In this document: piece after piece, positions 18,028 through 27,714 of the stretch | How positions within the stretch are numbered: position 1 is the first letter of the stretch | How the letters are laid out: each line of letters begins with the position of its first letter | Origin: Pandoraea bronchicola | Lineage (GTDB): Bacteria > Pseudomonadota > Gammaproteobacteria > Burkholderiales > Burkholderiaceae | Length of the DNA: 64,000 nt | Assembly: GCF_902459805.1 (NCBI RefSeq) | Contig: NZ_CABPST010000002.1 | Location: 186,001-250,000 of the forward strand | Reading direction: 5' to 3' | The notes under the pieces: model-generated | What the model saw: only the letters and a program-made list of their open reading frames with translations | What the model was told of the DNA's origin: nothing | The model's database searches: none | Position numbers and translations under genes: made by a program

Positions 18028-19197
18028 ATGCTTTCCACGACCCCGAGCGAACTTGCCCGTAACCTGCTGATCATCCTCGTTCTCAGTGCGCTGATGATCG
18101 GTACGCTATGGGTGCTGCTCCCCTTTCTGCCGGCATTCATCTGGGCGGTGACGATCGTCGCTTCCACCTGGCCGCTGCTTATCGGCCTGCAACGGCGTTT
18201 GTGGGGCAAACGATGGCTTGCCACCACGGTCATGATCGTCGGCATGCTGGTGATCGTTGTCGCACCGTTGTCTGCCGCGATCGGCACGCTGATCGGACAT
18301 GCGTCCGACATTAGCGACAAAGTGCATTCCTTCGGACAACGCAGCCTTCCGATGCCGCCCGACTGGCTCACCCGCATTCCGATGATCGGTCAGCGCGCCA
18401 GCGACGAGTGGCAGGCACTCGCGGCTGCCGGTCCCGGCGGTCTCGTCGCCAGGATTCAGCCCTATGCCGTCAAGGCCGCTTCCTGGGGGTTCTCGAAGCT
18501 GGGCTCAGTCGGTCTGCTCGTGGTTCACCTCGGACTCACGCTGATCATCTCCGGCATTCTCTTCATGCAAGGCGAGCGCGCGGCGCGAGCGCTGATTCGC
18601 ATCGCAAGACGTCTCGGCGGCGATCGCGGCGAAGAGTCGGTACGGCTCGCGGGCATGTCGATTCGTGCGGTGGCGCTCGGGATCGTGGTCACGGCAGTGA
18701 CGCAGTCGCTGCTCGGTGGCCTGGGACTCTGGCTGACGGGTGTGCCGCTATCGGGCTTCCTGACGGCCCTGATGCTGGTGCTGTGTATTGCACAAATCGG
18801 TCCGTTCCCCGTGCTGCTCTCGAGCGTTGCATGGCTTTATTGGCAGGACAGCCCGACACTCGCCACGCTGCTGCTGGTGCTCTCGGTATTCATCGGGATG
18901 CTGGATAACGTGATGCGTCCGATGCTCATCCGTCGCGGCGCAGATCTGCCGATGACATTGATTCTCGCGGGTGTGCTCGGCGGAATGCTCACGTTCGGCA
19001 TCGTCGGCCTGTTCGTCGGCCCTGTGATTCTTGCGGTGACCTATACGTTGCTGACAGCCTGGATCAACGAAGGACTGAACCGTCCGCCGATGGCACCGAG
19101 CGGTTCGCCCCCGGCGACGTCGCCCGCGTCGGAGGCGACATCGCCAGTCGATGCCCCGGCGAAGGCGCCGGCAACGCCTGGCGACAAACGCACCTGA
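18028..19197 (+). CDS. AI-2E family transporter (YdiK-like)
   Basis: The product has 389 residues from ATG 18028, preceded by GGAG; the frame is open upstream to 17920 without a better start. It is an inner-membrane protein with about seven to eight helices: a tight N-terminal pair, a long extra-membrane segment (about 85-145) and a C-terminal block containing GIVVTAVTQSLLGGLGLWL and LVLCIAQIGPFPVLL. That is the AI-2E/PerM family layout. Members export small molecules, sodium or protons, or are uncharacterised; the name does not prove autoinducer export. The C-terminal 40 residues are a Pro/Ala/Ser-rich tail. No partner gene adjoins. Confidence 0.88.
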   Translation: MLSTTPSELARNLLIILVLSALMIGTLWVLLPFLPAFIWAVTIVASTWPLLIGLQRRLWGKRWLATTVMIVGMLVIVVAPLSAAIGTLIGHASDISDKVHSFGQRSLPMPPDWLTRIPMIGQRASDEWQALAAAGPGGLVARIQPYAVKAASWGFSKLGSVGLLVVHLGLTLIISGILFMQGERAARALIRIARRLGGDRGEESVRLAGMSIRAVALGIVVTAVTQSLLGGLGLWLTGVPLSGFLTALMLVLCIAQIGPFPVLLSSVAWLYWQDSPTLATLLLVLSVFIGMLDNVMRPMLIRRGADLPMTLILAGVLGGMLTFGIVGLFVGPVILAVTYTLLTAWINEGLNRPPMAPSGSPPATSPASEATSPVDAPAKAPATPGDKRT

Positions 19198-19323
19198 TCG
19201 CCGCGGCGTGCGACATCGACCTGTCACGCAAACCGGTCACATTTTTCAGACAGCTTCACCTGTCGCTCCCCGCCGCCGCATGGCTAAATATCTCCCGTAT
19301 TCACGAGATTCCGGGACATATCA

Positions 19324-19621
19324 AATGCCACACGTCACACCCACCCATTCCACCCCGGCACCCGCGCGGCGCTCGCTGCGCGTGCCGCGTCGCGCCCGCC
19401 TGGGCGATCCGCCCCTGTTGCGCCGGGTCGGCAACGAACTCGCCTACACGCCAACACGCTGCCGTGTTACCGCGAGCCTAATCGTCAGCCGCATCGATCC
19501 CTGGTGGCAGCGCTTGTCACCGGCATGGCCAGCAGACCCTGGCAGGCAGGAGGTATCAGCGGACCCGCAAATGACAAACGCGCCGGCCGGTCAGCCGGCA
19601 CGACGCGTTGTGCGTGCTTGA
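19324..19621 (+). CDS. Doubtful small open reading frame
   Basis: A 98-codon frame starts at ATG 19324 (MPHVTPTHSTPAPARRSL) and ends ARRVVRA. It is rich in Arg, Pro and Ala with a central NELAYTPTRCRVTASLIVSR. It resembles no family I know and has no good ribosome-binding site. I list it because the 467-base interval between the AI-2E gene and fahA is otherwise empty. Confidence 0.2.
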
Positions 19622-19627
19622 GTCGGC

Positions 19628-19650
19628 GTGCCCGGGGTCCCCCTGGGCAC
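19628..19650. terminator. GC hairpin downstream of fahA
   Basis: GTGCCCGGGG and CCCTGGGCAC can pair (one G-U) around a three-base loop, 15 bases after the fahA stop on the minus strand. No T-run follows in either direction, so it is only a candidate terminator or 3' stabiliser. Confidence 0.3.
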
Positions 19651-19664
19651 GGCACAGACAGGGC

Positions 19665-20939
19665 TTATTGCGCCTTCGCAGGCAGGATCTTGCCCGAGAC
19701 TTGGCCAAAGCCGACACGGTAGCCGTCACCCTGACACCAGCCCGCCATCACGACGGTGTCGCCGTCTTCGATGAAAGTGCGTTTCGCGCCGCTGGAGAGC
19801 GTGATCGGGTTCTTGCCGTTCCACGTCAGTTCGAGCAGGCTGCCAAACGAATCCGGGGTCGGGCCGCTGATCGTGCCCGAACCCATCAGGTCGCCAACGC
19901 GCACGTTGCAGCCCGAGACAGTGTGGTGAGCAAGCTGCTGGGCCATGCTCCAGTACATGTGGCGGAAATTGGTGCGGCAGATGGAGGTCGGCTGCGCGTC
20001 GCCGTCGGCTTGCAGGAGGACTTCCAACTCGATGTTGAAGGCGTGCTTGCCCTGCTGTTGCAGGTACGACAACGGTTGCGGGTCTTGCGCCGGACCGGCA
20101 ACGCGGAACGGCTCGAGCGCTTCCATCGTCACCACCCACGGCGAGATGGACGTGCCGAACGTCTTCGCGTTGAACGGGCCGAGCGGCACGTATTCCCACT
20201 GCTGCAGATCGCGCGCCGACCAGTCGTTGAGCACCACCATCCCGAAGATGGCCGCTTCGGCGGCATCCACGCTCAGCGATTCGCCCAGGGACGTGTCGCG
20301 ACCGACGATGAAGCCGGTTTCGAGTTCGAAGTCGAGCTTGCGGCAGCCGTCGAAAATCGGACGCGGCTGGTCAGGCAGCTTGATCTGCCCATTCGGGCGA
20401 TGAATCGGCGTACCGCTCACGACCACCGAGCTGGCGCGGCCGTTATAGCCGATGGGGATTTCCAGCCAGTTCGGCAGAAGCGCGTTGGCCGGATCGCGGA
20501 ACATCGAGCCCACATTTGTCGCGTGCTCTTTCGACGAGTAGAAGTCGGTGTAGCCCGGCACCTGCACAGGCAAGTGCAGCGTGGCATCCGCAAGCGGCAC
20601 GAGCGCTTGCGCACGCAGCGTGGCGTTATCGCGCAGCGCCGCGTCGCCGTCGGCGGCGAGCAGCGACGTCAGTCGAGCGCGAGTGGCACGCCATGCGGCG
20701 CTGCCCAGCGACACGAACGCGTTGAGGGAGGGCTGAGCAAAGACTGCGGTATCGGCGGCCTTAAGTACCCCTGCGGCTTCGAGGGCAGCCAGATCGAGCA
20801 CCTGATCGCCGATGGCCACGCCAACGCGCGGCGTCGGTTGCGAAGCGGTGCTGAACACGCCATACGGCAAATTTTGCAGCGGGAAGTCCGTCACGCCGGT
20901 GTTGGCGGACGCGACCCAGCTTTGCGGGAGTGCAGACAT
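19665..20939 (-). CDS. fahA: Fumarylacetoacetase
   Basis: The enzyme cleaves fumarylacetoacetate to fumarate and acetoacetate, the last step of tyrosine and homogentisate breakdown. The 424-residue protein has the small N-terminal beta domain (about 1-120) and the catalytic FAH domain. It shows PGYTDFYSSKEHATNVG with the active-site Asp and His, the metal ligands in FELETGFIVG, NDWSARDLQQWE, and GSGTISGPTPDSFGS. Length and motifs are normal. It lies downstream of hmgA on the same strand, 100 bases away, so the two probably form one transcript. Neither contains an obvious defect. Confidence 0.95.
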   Translation of the reverse strand: MSALPQSWVASANTGVTDFPLQNLPYGVFSTASQPTPRVGVAIGDQVLDLAALEAAGVLKAADTAVFAQPSLNAFVSLGSAAWRATRARLTSLLAADGDAALRDNATLRAQALVPLADATLHLPVQVPGYTDFYSSKEHATNVGSMFRDPANALLPNWLEIPIGYNGRASSVVVSGTPIHRPNGQIKLPDQPRPIFDGCRKLDFELETGFIVGRDTSLGESLSVDAAEAAIFGMVVLNDWSARDLQQWEYVPLGPFNAKTFGTSISPWVVTMEALEPFRVAGPAQDPQPLSYLQQQGKHAFNIELEVLLQADGDAQPTSICRTNFRHMYWSMAQQLAHHTVSGCNVRVGDLMGSGTISGPTPDSFGSLLELTWNGKNPITLSSGAKRTFIEDGDTVVMAGWCQGDGYRVGFGQVSGKILPAKAQ

Positions 20940-21039
20940 TTGGAATTCCTTGTTCTAGGTAGCGCAGCGGCCAGCCCTGCGCATCAGGTGCGCGAGGCCG
21001 GCCGTTTCATGGATTGGCGAAGTCGTGGCGCGATGCCGT

Positions 21040-22359
21040 TTATTTCTGGTTCGGATTGAAATGCTTCTTCAGACCTTGCCAGCAGGTGTAGTAGTTGTCC
21101 TGCAGTTGCTTGGTCTCCAGCGCGAAGCGCGTCGGACGAATGACCGCAGGCGTCTCGAACATGAACGCCATCGTCGCGTCGACCTTGTGCGGCTTGCTCG
21201 TATCGGCGGCCGAGGCCTTCTCGAAGGTATCCGCATCGGGGCCGTGACCGGACATGCAATTGTGCAGGCTCGCGCCGCCCGGCACGAACCCCTCGGCCTT
21301 GGCGTCGTACACCCCATGGATGAGCCCCATGAATTCGCTGGCGATATTGCGGTGGAACCAGGGCGGACGGAACGAGTTTTCCATCGCCAGCCAACGCGGC
21401 GGGAAAATCACGAAGTCGATATCGTCTACACCCGGCGCATTGCTTTGCGATTGCAACACCAGGAAGATCGAAGGATCCGGGTGGTCATAGCTGATCGACC
21501 CGATCGTGTTGAAGCGGCGCAGATCGTACTTGTACGGCGCATAGTTGCCATGCCAGGCAACGATGTCGAGGGGCGAGTGGCCGATATCGGCGCGCCACAT
21601 CCCGCCAGCGAATTTCGCCACCAGTTCGAAGTCGCCTTCGATGTCCTCATAAGCGGCAACCGGCGTGAGGAAGTCGCGCGGATTCGCGAGGCCGTTCGAG
21701 CCGATTGGGCCCAGATCCGGCAGACGGAACAGCGCGCCATAGTTCTCGCACACGTAGCCGCGCGCACTGCCATCGAGCAACGTCACGCGAAAACGCACGC
21801 CACGCGGCAGCACGACGATTTCATAGGGCTCGACGTCGAGTACGCCAAACTCCGTCGCGATGCGCAAACGCCCTTCCTGCGGCACGATCAGCAGTTCGCC
21901 GTCGGCGTTGTAGAAGAAGCGGCCGTCCATCGATTTGTTGGCCGCATATAGATGAATGCCGCAACCATGGGCAGCCTCCGGGCTGCCGTTGCCCGCCATC
22001 GTCACCATGCCGTCGACGAAATCTGTCGGCGCATCCGGCATCGGCAGCGGGTCCCAACGCATCTGATTCGGCGGCGTGGGAACGTCGTCGAAACGACTCA
22101 GCCAGCGCGACGGCTCCAGGGCGGTGAAAGGCTTGTGCATTGCGGCGGGACGAATGCGATATACCCACGAGCGACGGTTATGACCGCGCGGTGCCGTGAA
22201 CGCCGTTCCCGAGAGTTGTTCCGCGTAGAGGCCGTAAGGCGCACGTTGCGGCGAGTTCTGCCCGATAGGCAGCGCGCCGGGCAATGCCTCGGTCGCGAAC
22301 TCGTTGGCAAAACCGGACAGATAGCCCAGTTCCCCCTGAATTTGGTCTGCTTGGCGCAT
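21040..22359 (-). CDS. hmgA: Homogentisate 1,2-dioxygenase
   Basis: This iron enzyme opens the ring of homogentisate to maleylacetoacetate. The start is ATG 22359, preceded by GGAGACGAGG, giving 439 residues, the family length; the frame extends upstream without coding character. Visible blocks include [14 protein letters not shown] at the N-terminus, and the metal-binding cupin part [20 protein letters not shown] with SEFMGLIHG. The catalytic His-Glu-His set lies in this segment. It is paired with fahA; no maleylacetoacetate isomerase gene is in the window. The divergent LysR gene is the probable regulator. Confidence 0.96.
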   Translation of the reverse strand: MRQADQIQGELGYLSGFANEFATEALPGALPIGQNSPQRAPYGLYAEQLSGTAFTAPRGHNRRSWVYRIRPAAMHKPFTALEPSRWLSRFDDVPTPPNQMRWDPLPMPDAPTDFVDGMVTMAGNGSPEAAHGCGIHLYAANKSMDGRFFYNADGELLIVPQEGRLRIATEFGVLDVEPYEIVVLPRGVRFRVTLLDGSARGYVCENYGALFRLPDLGPIGSNGLANPRDFLTPVAAYEDIEGDFELVAKFAGGMWRADIGHSPLDIVAWHGNYAPYKYDLRRFNTIGSISYDHPDPSIFLVLQSQSNAPGVDDIDFVIFPPRWLAMENSFRPPWFHRNIASEFMGLIHGVYDAKAEGFVPGGASLHNCMSGHGPDADTFEKASAADTSKPHKVDATMAFMFETPAVIRPTRFALETKQLQDNYYTCWQGLKKHFNPNQK

Positions 22360-22432
22360 GAATGGCCTCGTCTCCTGATTTCGAATGGAATGATTGTCCG
22401 ACAAGCGACCACATTTTGCGATATAAATAGAT

Positions 22433-22458
22433 GAATCCACTATATTCACGAAACGAAT
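22433..22458. promoter_or_regulatory. LysR-type operator between hmgA and the LysR gene
   Basis: GAAT at 22433, ATTC at 22444 and GAAT at 22455 follow each other with seven bases between them, an 11-base period. ATTC-N7-GAAT at 22444-22458 is a T-N11-A dyad as bound by LysR-type regulators. A TATAAAT element lies just left of it, at about 22422. Confidence 0.55.
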
Positions 22459-22472
22459 AATACGACTGCCTC

Positions 22473-23378
22473 ATGATTTCCTTACGCGACGTTGATTTGA
22501 ACCTGCTGGTCGTCTTTCATGCGGTGCTCACGCATCGGAGCATTTCCCAGGCGGCGCGCGAGTTGGGGCTGTCCCAACCTGCCGTGAGCAACGGGCTGGC
22601 TCGCCTGCGGCAGACGTTCGAAGACGAACTCTTCACGCGAACCGGCACGGGAATGCAACCCACGCCATTCGCCGAGGCACTTGCCGAGCCTGTCTCTGCG
22701 GCCCTTGCCGGAATCTCCCGCGCAATCAATCACCGCGAGGCGTTCGACCCTGCGAGCAGTCAGCGGGAATTTACGTTGGCGATGACGGATGTCGGGGAGG
22801 TTTACTTCATGCCGGCGCTCGTCGATCTGTGTACGCGGCTCGCGCCCGGTGTACGGGTCAGTACGGTGCGCACCGCGTTGCCCGATCTGAAGGAAGCCAT
22901 GGCGGCAGGACGCATCGATCTTGCCGTAGGGGCCTTCGACGACCTAACCGGACCGTTCTTTCAGCGCCGGCTGTTCAGTCAACAATACGTGAGCATGTTC
23001 CGCATCGGACACGCGCTCGACACGCCCCATGCAGGGCTGGCGGAGTTCCAGGCGGCACGCCATCTGTTCGTGGCTACGGGCGACAATCCGTATGCGCGCG
23101 TCAATCAACTCCTCGCGCAAGCGGGCTTCGGCGCCGACGCCAATTTCTGGGTCCCCCACTTCATCGCCGTGCCGTATATCGTGAGCGCCAACGACCTGGT
23201 CGTCACCGTGCCGCAGAAGTTTGCCGAACGCGCCGCCGCGCCGTTTGGCCTGCGGTTCGTCAAGCCGCCGCTTCGCCTTCCCGCGCTTCAAACGAATGTG
23301 TTCTGGCACCGTCGCTATCATCAGGACGCCGGCAATCAATGGCTGCGCCAGTTGATTTCAGAACACTTCGTCGAGTAG
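22473..23378 (+). CDS. LysR-family transcriptional regulator
   Basis: This 301-residue protein has an N-terminal winged helix (about 5-65; LNLLVVFHAVLTHRSISQAA, LGLSQPAVSNGLARLR) and a two-lobed periplasmic-binding-like effector domain. It resembles the NodD/PcpR-like branch (FTLAMTDVGEVYFMPAL). It is divergent from hmgA with 113 bases between the starts, which contain a LysR-type dyad. Control of the homogentisate genes, probably with a pathway intermediate as inducer, is the natural inference. The ATG at 22473 lies 15 bases after the dyad, which also fits autorepression. Confidence 0.88.
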   Translation: MISLRDVDLNLLVVFHAVLTHRSISQAARELGLSQPAVSNGLARLRQTFEDELFTRTGTGMQPTPFAEALAEPVSAALAGISRAINHREAFDPASSQREFTLAMTDVGEVYFMPALVDLCTRLAPGVRVSTVRTALPDLKEAMAAGRIDLAVGAFDDLTGPFFQRRLFSQQYVSMFRIGHALDTPHAGLAEFQAARHLFVATGDNPYARVNQLLAQAGFGADANFWVPHFIAVPYIVSANDLVVTVPQKFAERAAAPFGLRFVKPPLRLPALQTNVFWHRRYHQDAGNQWLRQLISEHFVE

Positions 23379-23403
23379 CGAAAGAAAACGCCTGACGCTG
23401 CGC

Positions 23404-26400
23404 TCAGGCGCCGCTGGCGATCGCCTGCCCTTGAGCACGCAGCCAGTCGTTCCAAGCGGCATCCAGGGCCTCGAACGCGGCTTCCATCTGTCCCGCGGAT
23501 GCCTGGGGCGCCAGATGCTCCACCTGTGCCGCGAGCGATGCGAGTGAACTCAGACCAAACGCCATGAACCCCCCGCGCAAACGATGTGCCGAGTGGCGCA
23601 ACGTTTCGCGCGACTGATCGGCAAGCGCCGCCCGGCAATTCGCGATGTCCTGATCCGCAATCTTGACGAAGGTGTCGAGCATTTCCGGCAGCGGCAAACG
23701 CCACTCCTTCGACGAAGCCATTTCGGGAACCACCTTGGGCCCACTTTCGATCAGATGTGCCGACGCGGGCAGCGGCGCAATTTCGACGCAAAGCGACGGA
23801 TAGCGAGTCCGGACCCGTTCGATGACGCGCAGCAACGAACGAGCATCGACCGGCTTGTAGACGACGGCATCAAACGGCGAGTTCGCCTCGCGGTCGTGAC
23901 GCAGCGTGACATCGGCCGTCGCGACGACCACGGGCACATGGGGTGCACGTGCCTTGATCTGCGTCGCGAGTGCGTGCCCGGAGAGGTGCGGCATGTTGGC
24001 GTCGGTGATCACCAGCATGTGCGATTCCGCGTCGAATGCATCCAGTGCCTCGCGCGGATCGTGGTAGCAATCGACCATCGCCCCCAGTCCTTCCAGTTGC
24101 CGCGATAGCAACATGCCGCTGATCGGATGATCGTCGGCAACGAGCACGTACCAACCGGCCAGCGGTCTGACACGCGCGCGCGCACTCGTCGAGGCGGGCA
24201 GTTCGCTCTCGGTATGCCCCGGCGACGACACGGCACCCAGTGCATCCCAAAGCTCGGCCTGCTGGAACAGTGCCACATCGCGCGGCCACGCGGGCGCGCT
24301 GCCCGCGAGACGATCGACGGGGCTCGCACGCAGCAAATAGACCTCCGCTCCGGCCATACCGCGCACCGGCCACTCGTCGGCAAACATGAGCAGGCCCGCA
24401 TCCTGCAAGCGGCCGCTGCCGGAGGACCACGCCACAGCGTCGTCGTACCTGAGCGGCTCGTAACCAGCCCGCCGGATCAGCGCATCGAGATACCAATGGC
24501 GGCGAACGAGCGCGCTGACATAGGCGAACGTCTCTCCGGTGGCGGGAGCCAATGCCGCCTCGCTTTCAGGCGCCCACGGCAGGTGGAGCGTGAAGCGCAT
24601 CGTTGTGCCCGCCCCTTCCTGACTGTCGACCTGCAATACGCCGCCGAGCATGCCGACAAACTGATGCGAAATCGCCAGCCCCAGCCCGGTGCCATGCTGC
24701 ATGCCAGCTTCATTGGTGCTCTTGCCGAAAGGCCGGAACAGGTCGGCCAGATCGGCCGCCGCAATGCCGACACCGCTGTCGCTCACCGAGAAGGCCACGT
24801 CACAGCCCTGCGTGCTGGTGTGCGTGACCATTGCACTGAAGGCGACGTGTCCTTTCTCGGTGAACTTGATGGCGTTGCCGACGAGATTCGTCACGACCTG
24901 CCCCAGTCGCAAGGCGTCGGTGTGCACCGCGCGCGCGAGTTGGGGATCGATCATCCAGTCGAGCGTAAGCCCTTGCAATCGCGCACGCCCAGTGAAGGAC
25001 AATCCGACCGCCTCGAGTTCCTTGAGCAGCGAGCAGTCACGGGAATTCAATTCGAAACGGCCGACCTGAATCCGCGAATAGTCGAGCAGATCGTTGATGA
25101 GATCGAGCAGATTGCGCGTCGAGCTTTCCATCACGTCGACGTAATAGCGATGATCGTCGCCAAGATTCTGCGCGCTCAATAATTCGATCGATGCCAGCGT
25201 GCCATACAGCGGCGTGCGCATCTCGTGGCTTACGGTTGTCAGGAAGACGTCTTTTGCACGGTTGGCGCTTTCGGCAGCGAGACGTGCCTTGCGTTGCTCA
25301 AGCTCAAAGCGGCGCTGCTCCGTGACGTCGGACAGTGTGCCGATCAGCACCGGTTGTTCGCGAAACACCGTATCGACAAAGCTCACCGCATAGTGGCGCT
25401 CGCCGGCGTCATCCAGCGCACTCAGCAATCGCCGCACGGGACGCGCCACCACCCCGCTATGCAGTTGCCGGTACATGCGCGTCAACTCGCCATCGCCCAA
25501 ATGCCGCAGGAGATCGACAGTCCCGGCATATGCCGGATTGCTCATGACCACGGCGGGCTCGAACGGATCGATGATCGCCATGCCGACGGGGGCCGTCTCG
25601 ATCAGCGTTTGCGTGAAGGCGTCCCGCTCGAGAAGCGCCGTCGTCCGTTGACGGGCGGGCTCGATAATGCGCTGACGCATGTAGCGCATCCCCGCGTAGA
25701 CGGCAGCGGCATAGAGAAACAGCAGCAACGTAGCGCCGGTCAATAGCGTGGCGCTTTGCTGCAGCAAGTCCACCGGCCGCACAGCATAGCGTACGAACCA
25801 GGGCGAGGAAGCGAGATGGCGCTCGAAAACGACGCGCTCACCGTCATAGCGCAAGACCATTTGCGCATCGCCAAACATCGGCAATGTGACGAGGTTGCGC
25901 AGAGGTCCCAATGGTGACGCCGGCGCACCGGCGCTCGCGACGACGAACCCGTCCGGCGACACCAACTGGAGTGCTTCGCCCGTGTGCTCCAACGTTCGCA
26001 GGCGAGGCGGGATAATTTTGCCGGGCGCCATGCTGGTGCCGACATAGAGCATGAGATGCCCATCAAGGTCACGGATCGGAACGAAGCTCGACACGACCGT
26101 CTCGTGCGTGATGGAATTTTCGTAGTTGTAGGTCCAGAACGGACCCTCGTTGCCCGCGCGCACATGGGCCGCGTAACGCGCCACCTTGTTGATTTCCGAG
26201 AGCATCGACTGTGCGTCTTTTGCGAGATCGTCAGCACTGACGGACGACATGTCGAACGCCGTGCGGCGCGCCGCAAACGCCCCGTCCGCCGAGATGATGA
26301 AGGTCTCGTCCTGTCCACCGAGTGCGCTCCAGAAGTTGGCGTCCAGATTCATGAGGCGAAGCGTGAGGCGTGCCAATACCTCGGCACGCTCAGGCGGCAG

Positions 26401-26784
26401 GTCCGCCAGTTTCACGATCTGGAACTCATCGTCCCACCCGGCGCCGGCAACGCGCTTCGCGGAGCCGACAGGCATCGCGAGCAACGGCGTCAGAATTCGA
26501 TCGGTGAGCGATTGCGTGACCCCGCCGGGGCGAACGGAACTCGCCAGCGTGGCTCGCGCCATGGTGCTGGCCTGCTCATTGAAAATTTCGACGTCTCGGA
26601 CCTCGTGCCCGACGGTGGCAAAAAAGGTCGCCGTCTTCTGGGCGCCTTGCCAGACCATGCCGAACAACCCATAGGAAACCGCCGCAGCCCAGACAGACAA
26701 GCCGAACAGCAATGCCAGCAGGCCACCGCCACGAAGCAGGCGGCCGGCAATCGCGATGTCACGCGTCATCGTTCTGTCCGACAT
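23404..26784 (-). CDS. Membrane-bound hybrid sensor histidine kinase
   Basis: The product has 1126 residues from ATG 26784 (GGAG six bases upstream). The order is: membrane helix (about 15-40), large periplasmic sensor region (about 45-345), second helix (about 350-370), PAS-like segment (about 385-490), HisKA with VSHEMRTPL (His520), HATPase with LVGNAIKFTEKG and GTGLGLAIS, receiver (VLVADDHP; Asp928 in ITDANMP) and a C-terminal HPt domain with SAHRLRGGFMAFG (His1067). This full phosphorelay recalls RcsC/RcsD and BvgS. The response-regulator gene lies 29 bases upstream in the same direction, so they form a pair. The signal is unknown. Confidence 0.92.
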   Translation of the reverse strand: MSDRTMTRDIAIAGRLLRGGGLLALLFGLSVWAAAVSYGLFGMVWQGAQKTATFFATVGHEVRDVEIFNEQASTMARATLASSVRPGGVTQSLTDRILTPLLAMPVGSAKRVAGAGWDDEFQIVKLADLPPERAEVLARLTLRLMNLDANFWSALGGQDETFIISADGAFAARRTAFDMSSVSADDLAKDAQSMLSEINKVARYAAHVRAGNEGPFWTYNYENSITHETVVSSFVPIRDLDGHLMLYVGTSMAPGKIIPPRLRTLEHTGEALQLVSPDGFVVASAGAPASPLGPLRNLVTLPMFGDAQMVLRYDGERVVFERHLASSPWFVRYAVRPVDLLQQSATLLTGATLLLFLYAAAVYAGMRYMRQRIIEPARQRTTALLERDAFTQTLIETAPVGMAIIDPFEPAVVMSNPAYAGTVDLLRHLGDGELTRMYRQLHSGVVARPVRRLLSALDDAGERHYAVSFVDTVFREQPVLIGTLSDVTEQRRFELEQRKARLAAESANRAKDVFLTTVSHEMRTPLYGTLASIELLSAQNLGDDHRYYVDVMESSTRNLLDLINDLLDYSRIQVGRFELNSRDCSLLKELEAVGLSFTGRARLQGLTLDWMIDPQLARAVHTDALRLGQVVTNLVGNAIKFTEKGHVAFSAMVTHTSTQGCDVAFSVSDSGVGIAAADLADLFRPFGKSTNEAGMQHGTGLGLAISHQFVGMLGGVLQVDSQEGAGTTMRFTLHLPWAPESEAALAPATGETFAYVSALVRRHWYLDALIRRAGYEPLRYDDAVAWSSGSGRLQDAGLLMFADEWPVRGMAGAEVYLLRASPVDRLAGSAPAWPRDVALFQQAELWDALGAVSSPGHTESELPASTSARARVRPLAGWYVLVADDHPISGMLLSRQLEGLGAMVDCYHDPREALDAFDAESHMLVITDANMPHLSGHALATQIKARAPHVPVVVATADVTLRHDREANSPFDAVVYKPVDARSLLRVIERVRTRYPSLCVEIAPLPASAHLIESGPKVVPEMASSKEWRLPLPEMLDTFVKIADQDIANCRAALADQSRETLRHSAHRLRGGFMAFGLSSLASLAAQVEHLAPQASAGQMEAAFEALDAAWNDWLRAQGQAIASGA

Positions 26785-26813
26785 AGACTCCAACGTCTGG
26801 TATCGAGATAAAC

Positions 26814-27488
26814 TCAGGCAGCATTCGGCGCTTCGACTTCGCCGTCGCGCGAAAACTGAACCGGGCTCGATACGTGGAGCTTGAACAGTTCCATATCGGT
26901 ACGGCAGCCGAGCTTGCTCATCGCCATACGCTTCTGATTGTTGATTGTCTTGGCGGAACGCTTGAGCGCGTCAGCAATCTGCGACACGTTCAGGCCGTCA
27001 AGATACATGCGCAGTACTTCCATTTCCTTGGGAGACAACGGCCGGCGCGCGGTCGGCTTGCGGCGCATCTGCTCTTCGAGAATCTGCTCGGCTCGCCCGC
27101 CACGATAGCTCATGCCGCGTCGGCAGCGCTCCACGCATACCGTGATTTCGCGCAGGTCGTCAGACTTGGTCATGACACCCAGCACGCCGCAACTGTCGAG
27201 CGCGTGGATAATGGCCGGCTGTTCGATCGACGTGAACACGATGATCTTCACATCCGGATATTTGCGGCGCACGCGGTTGATCATCACCAGGCCATCGCCA
27301 AAAGTGCCACCGGGCATGCAATAGTCGGTGATCAGCACGTCGACCGAATTCGTCTCCAATGCCTTGAAGAGTTCCGTCGAGTTGGTGACGGGGGGCAACA
27401 CATGAAAGCCCGGATCCGGCGAGAGCATCTCACGCAGCGTGGAAGCGATGATCGGATGATCATCCGCGATCAGAATTTTTACCATCAT
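26814..27488 (-). CDS. LuxR/NarL-type response regulator (RcsB/BvgA-like)
   Basis: This 224-residue protein has a receiver domain (about 3-125; acidic Asp9-Asp10, phospho-acceptor Asp55 in ITDYCMPGG) and a C-terminal LuxR-type helix-turn-helix (LSPKEMEVLRMYLDGLNVSQ, then RSAKTINNQKRMAM). The insert after CMPGG and the end of the HTH resemble RcsB. It is the first gene of the pair with the hybrid kinase, whose HPt domain should phosphorylate it. AAGGA lies nine bases before the ATG. The RcsB-box-like palindrome at 28402-28415 is a candidate target. Confidence 0.93.
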   Translation of the reverse strand: MMVKILIADDHPIIASTLREMLSPDPGFHVLPPVTNSTELFKALETNSVDVLITDYCMPGGTFGDGLVMINRVRRKYPDVKIIVFTSIEQPAIIHALDSCGVLGVMTKSDDLREITVCVERCRRGMSYRGGRAEQILEEQMRRKPTARRPLSPKEMEVLRMYLDGLNVSQIADALKRSAKTINNQKRMAMSKLGCRTDMELFKLHVSSPVQFSRDGEVEAPNAA

Positions 27489-27714
27489 TTTGCAGAATCC
27501 TTTTAAAAGAAGTCAGCCGTGGGCGCGCGCGATCCTTCGCCGTGTCTACGCGTCATGGCTTCCCAAAAGAGGAATGTGCGTCGAGTCGACACACACGTTG
27601 GTCACGACATCGTGACCTCGTTTGTTACTGTGCGACCTTTGCGGGACATGACAGTCCGGCGGCATCGCCATCTCCATCACACGCGCTCCGGGGCCGATCC
27701 ACCGGCCTCAATCG

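Noticed and set aside
19608-21059. A 483-codon plus-strand open frame opposite fahA
   Set aside because: It is antisense to a clear fumarylacetoacetase, is rich in Arg and His, and matches no family. High GC keeps such frames open by chance.
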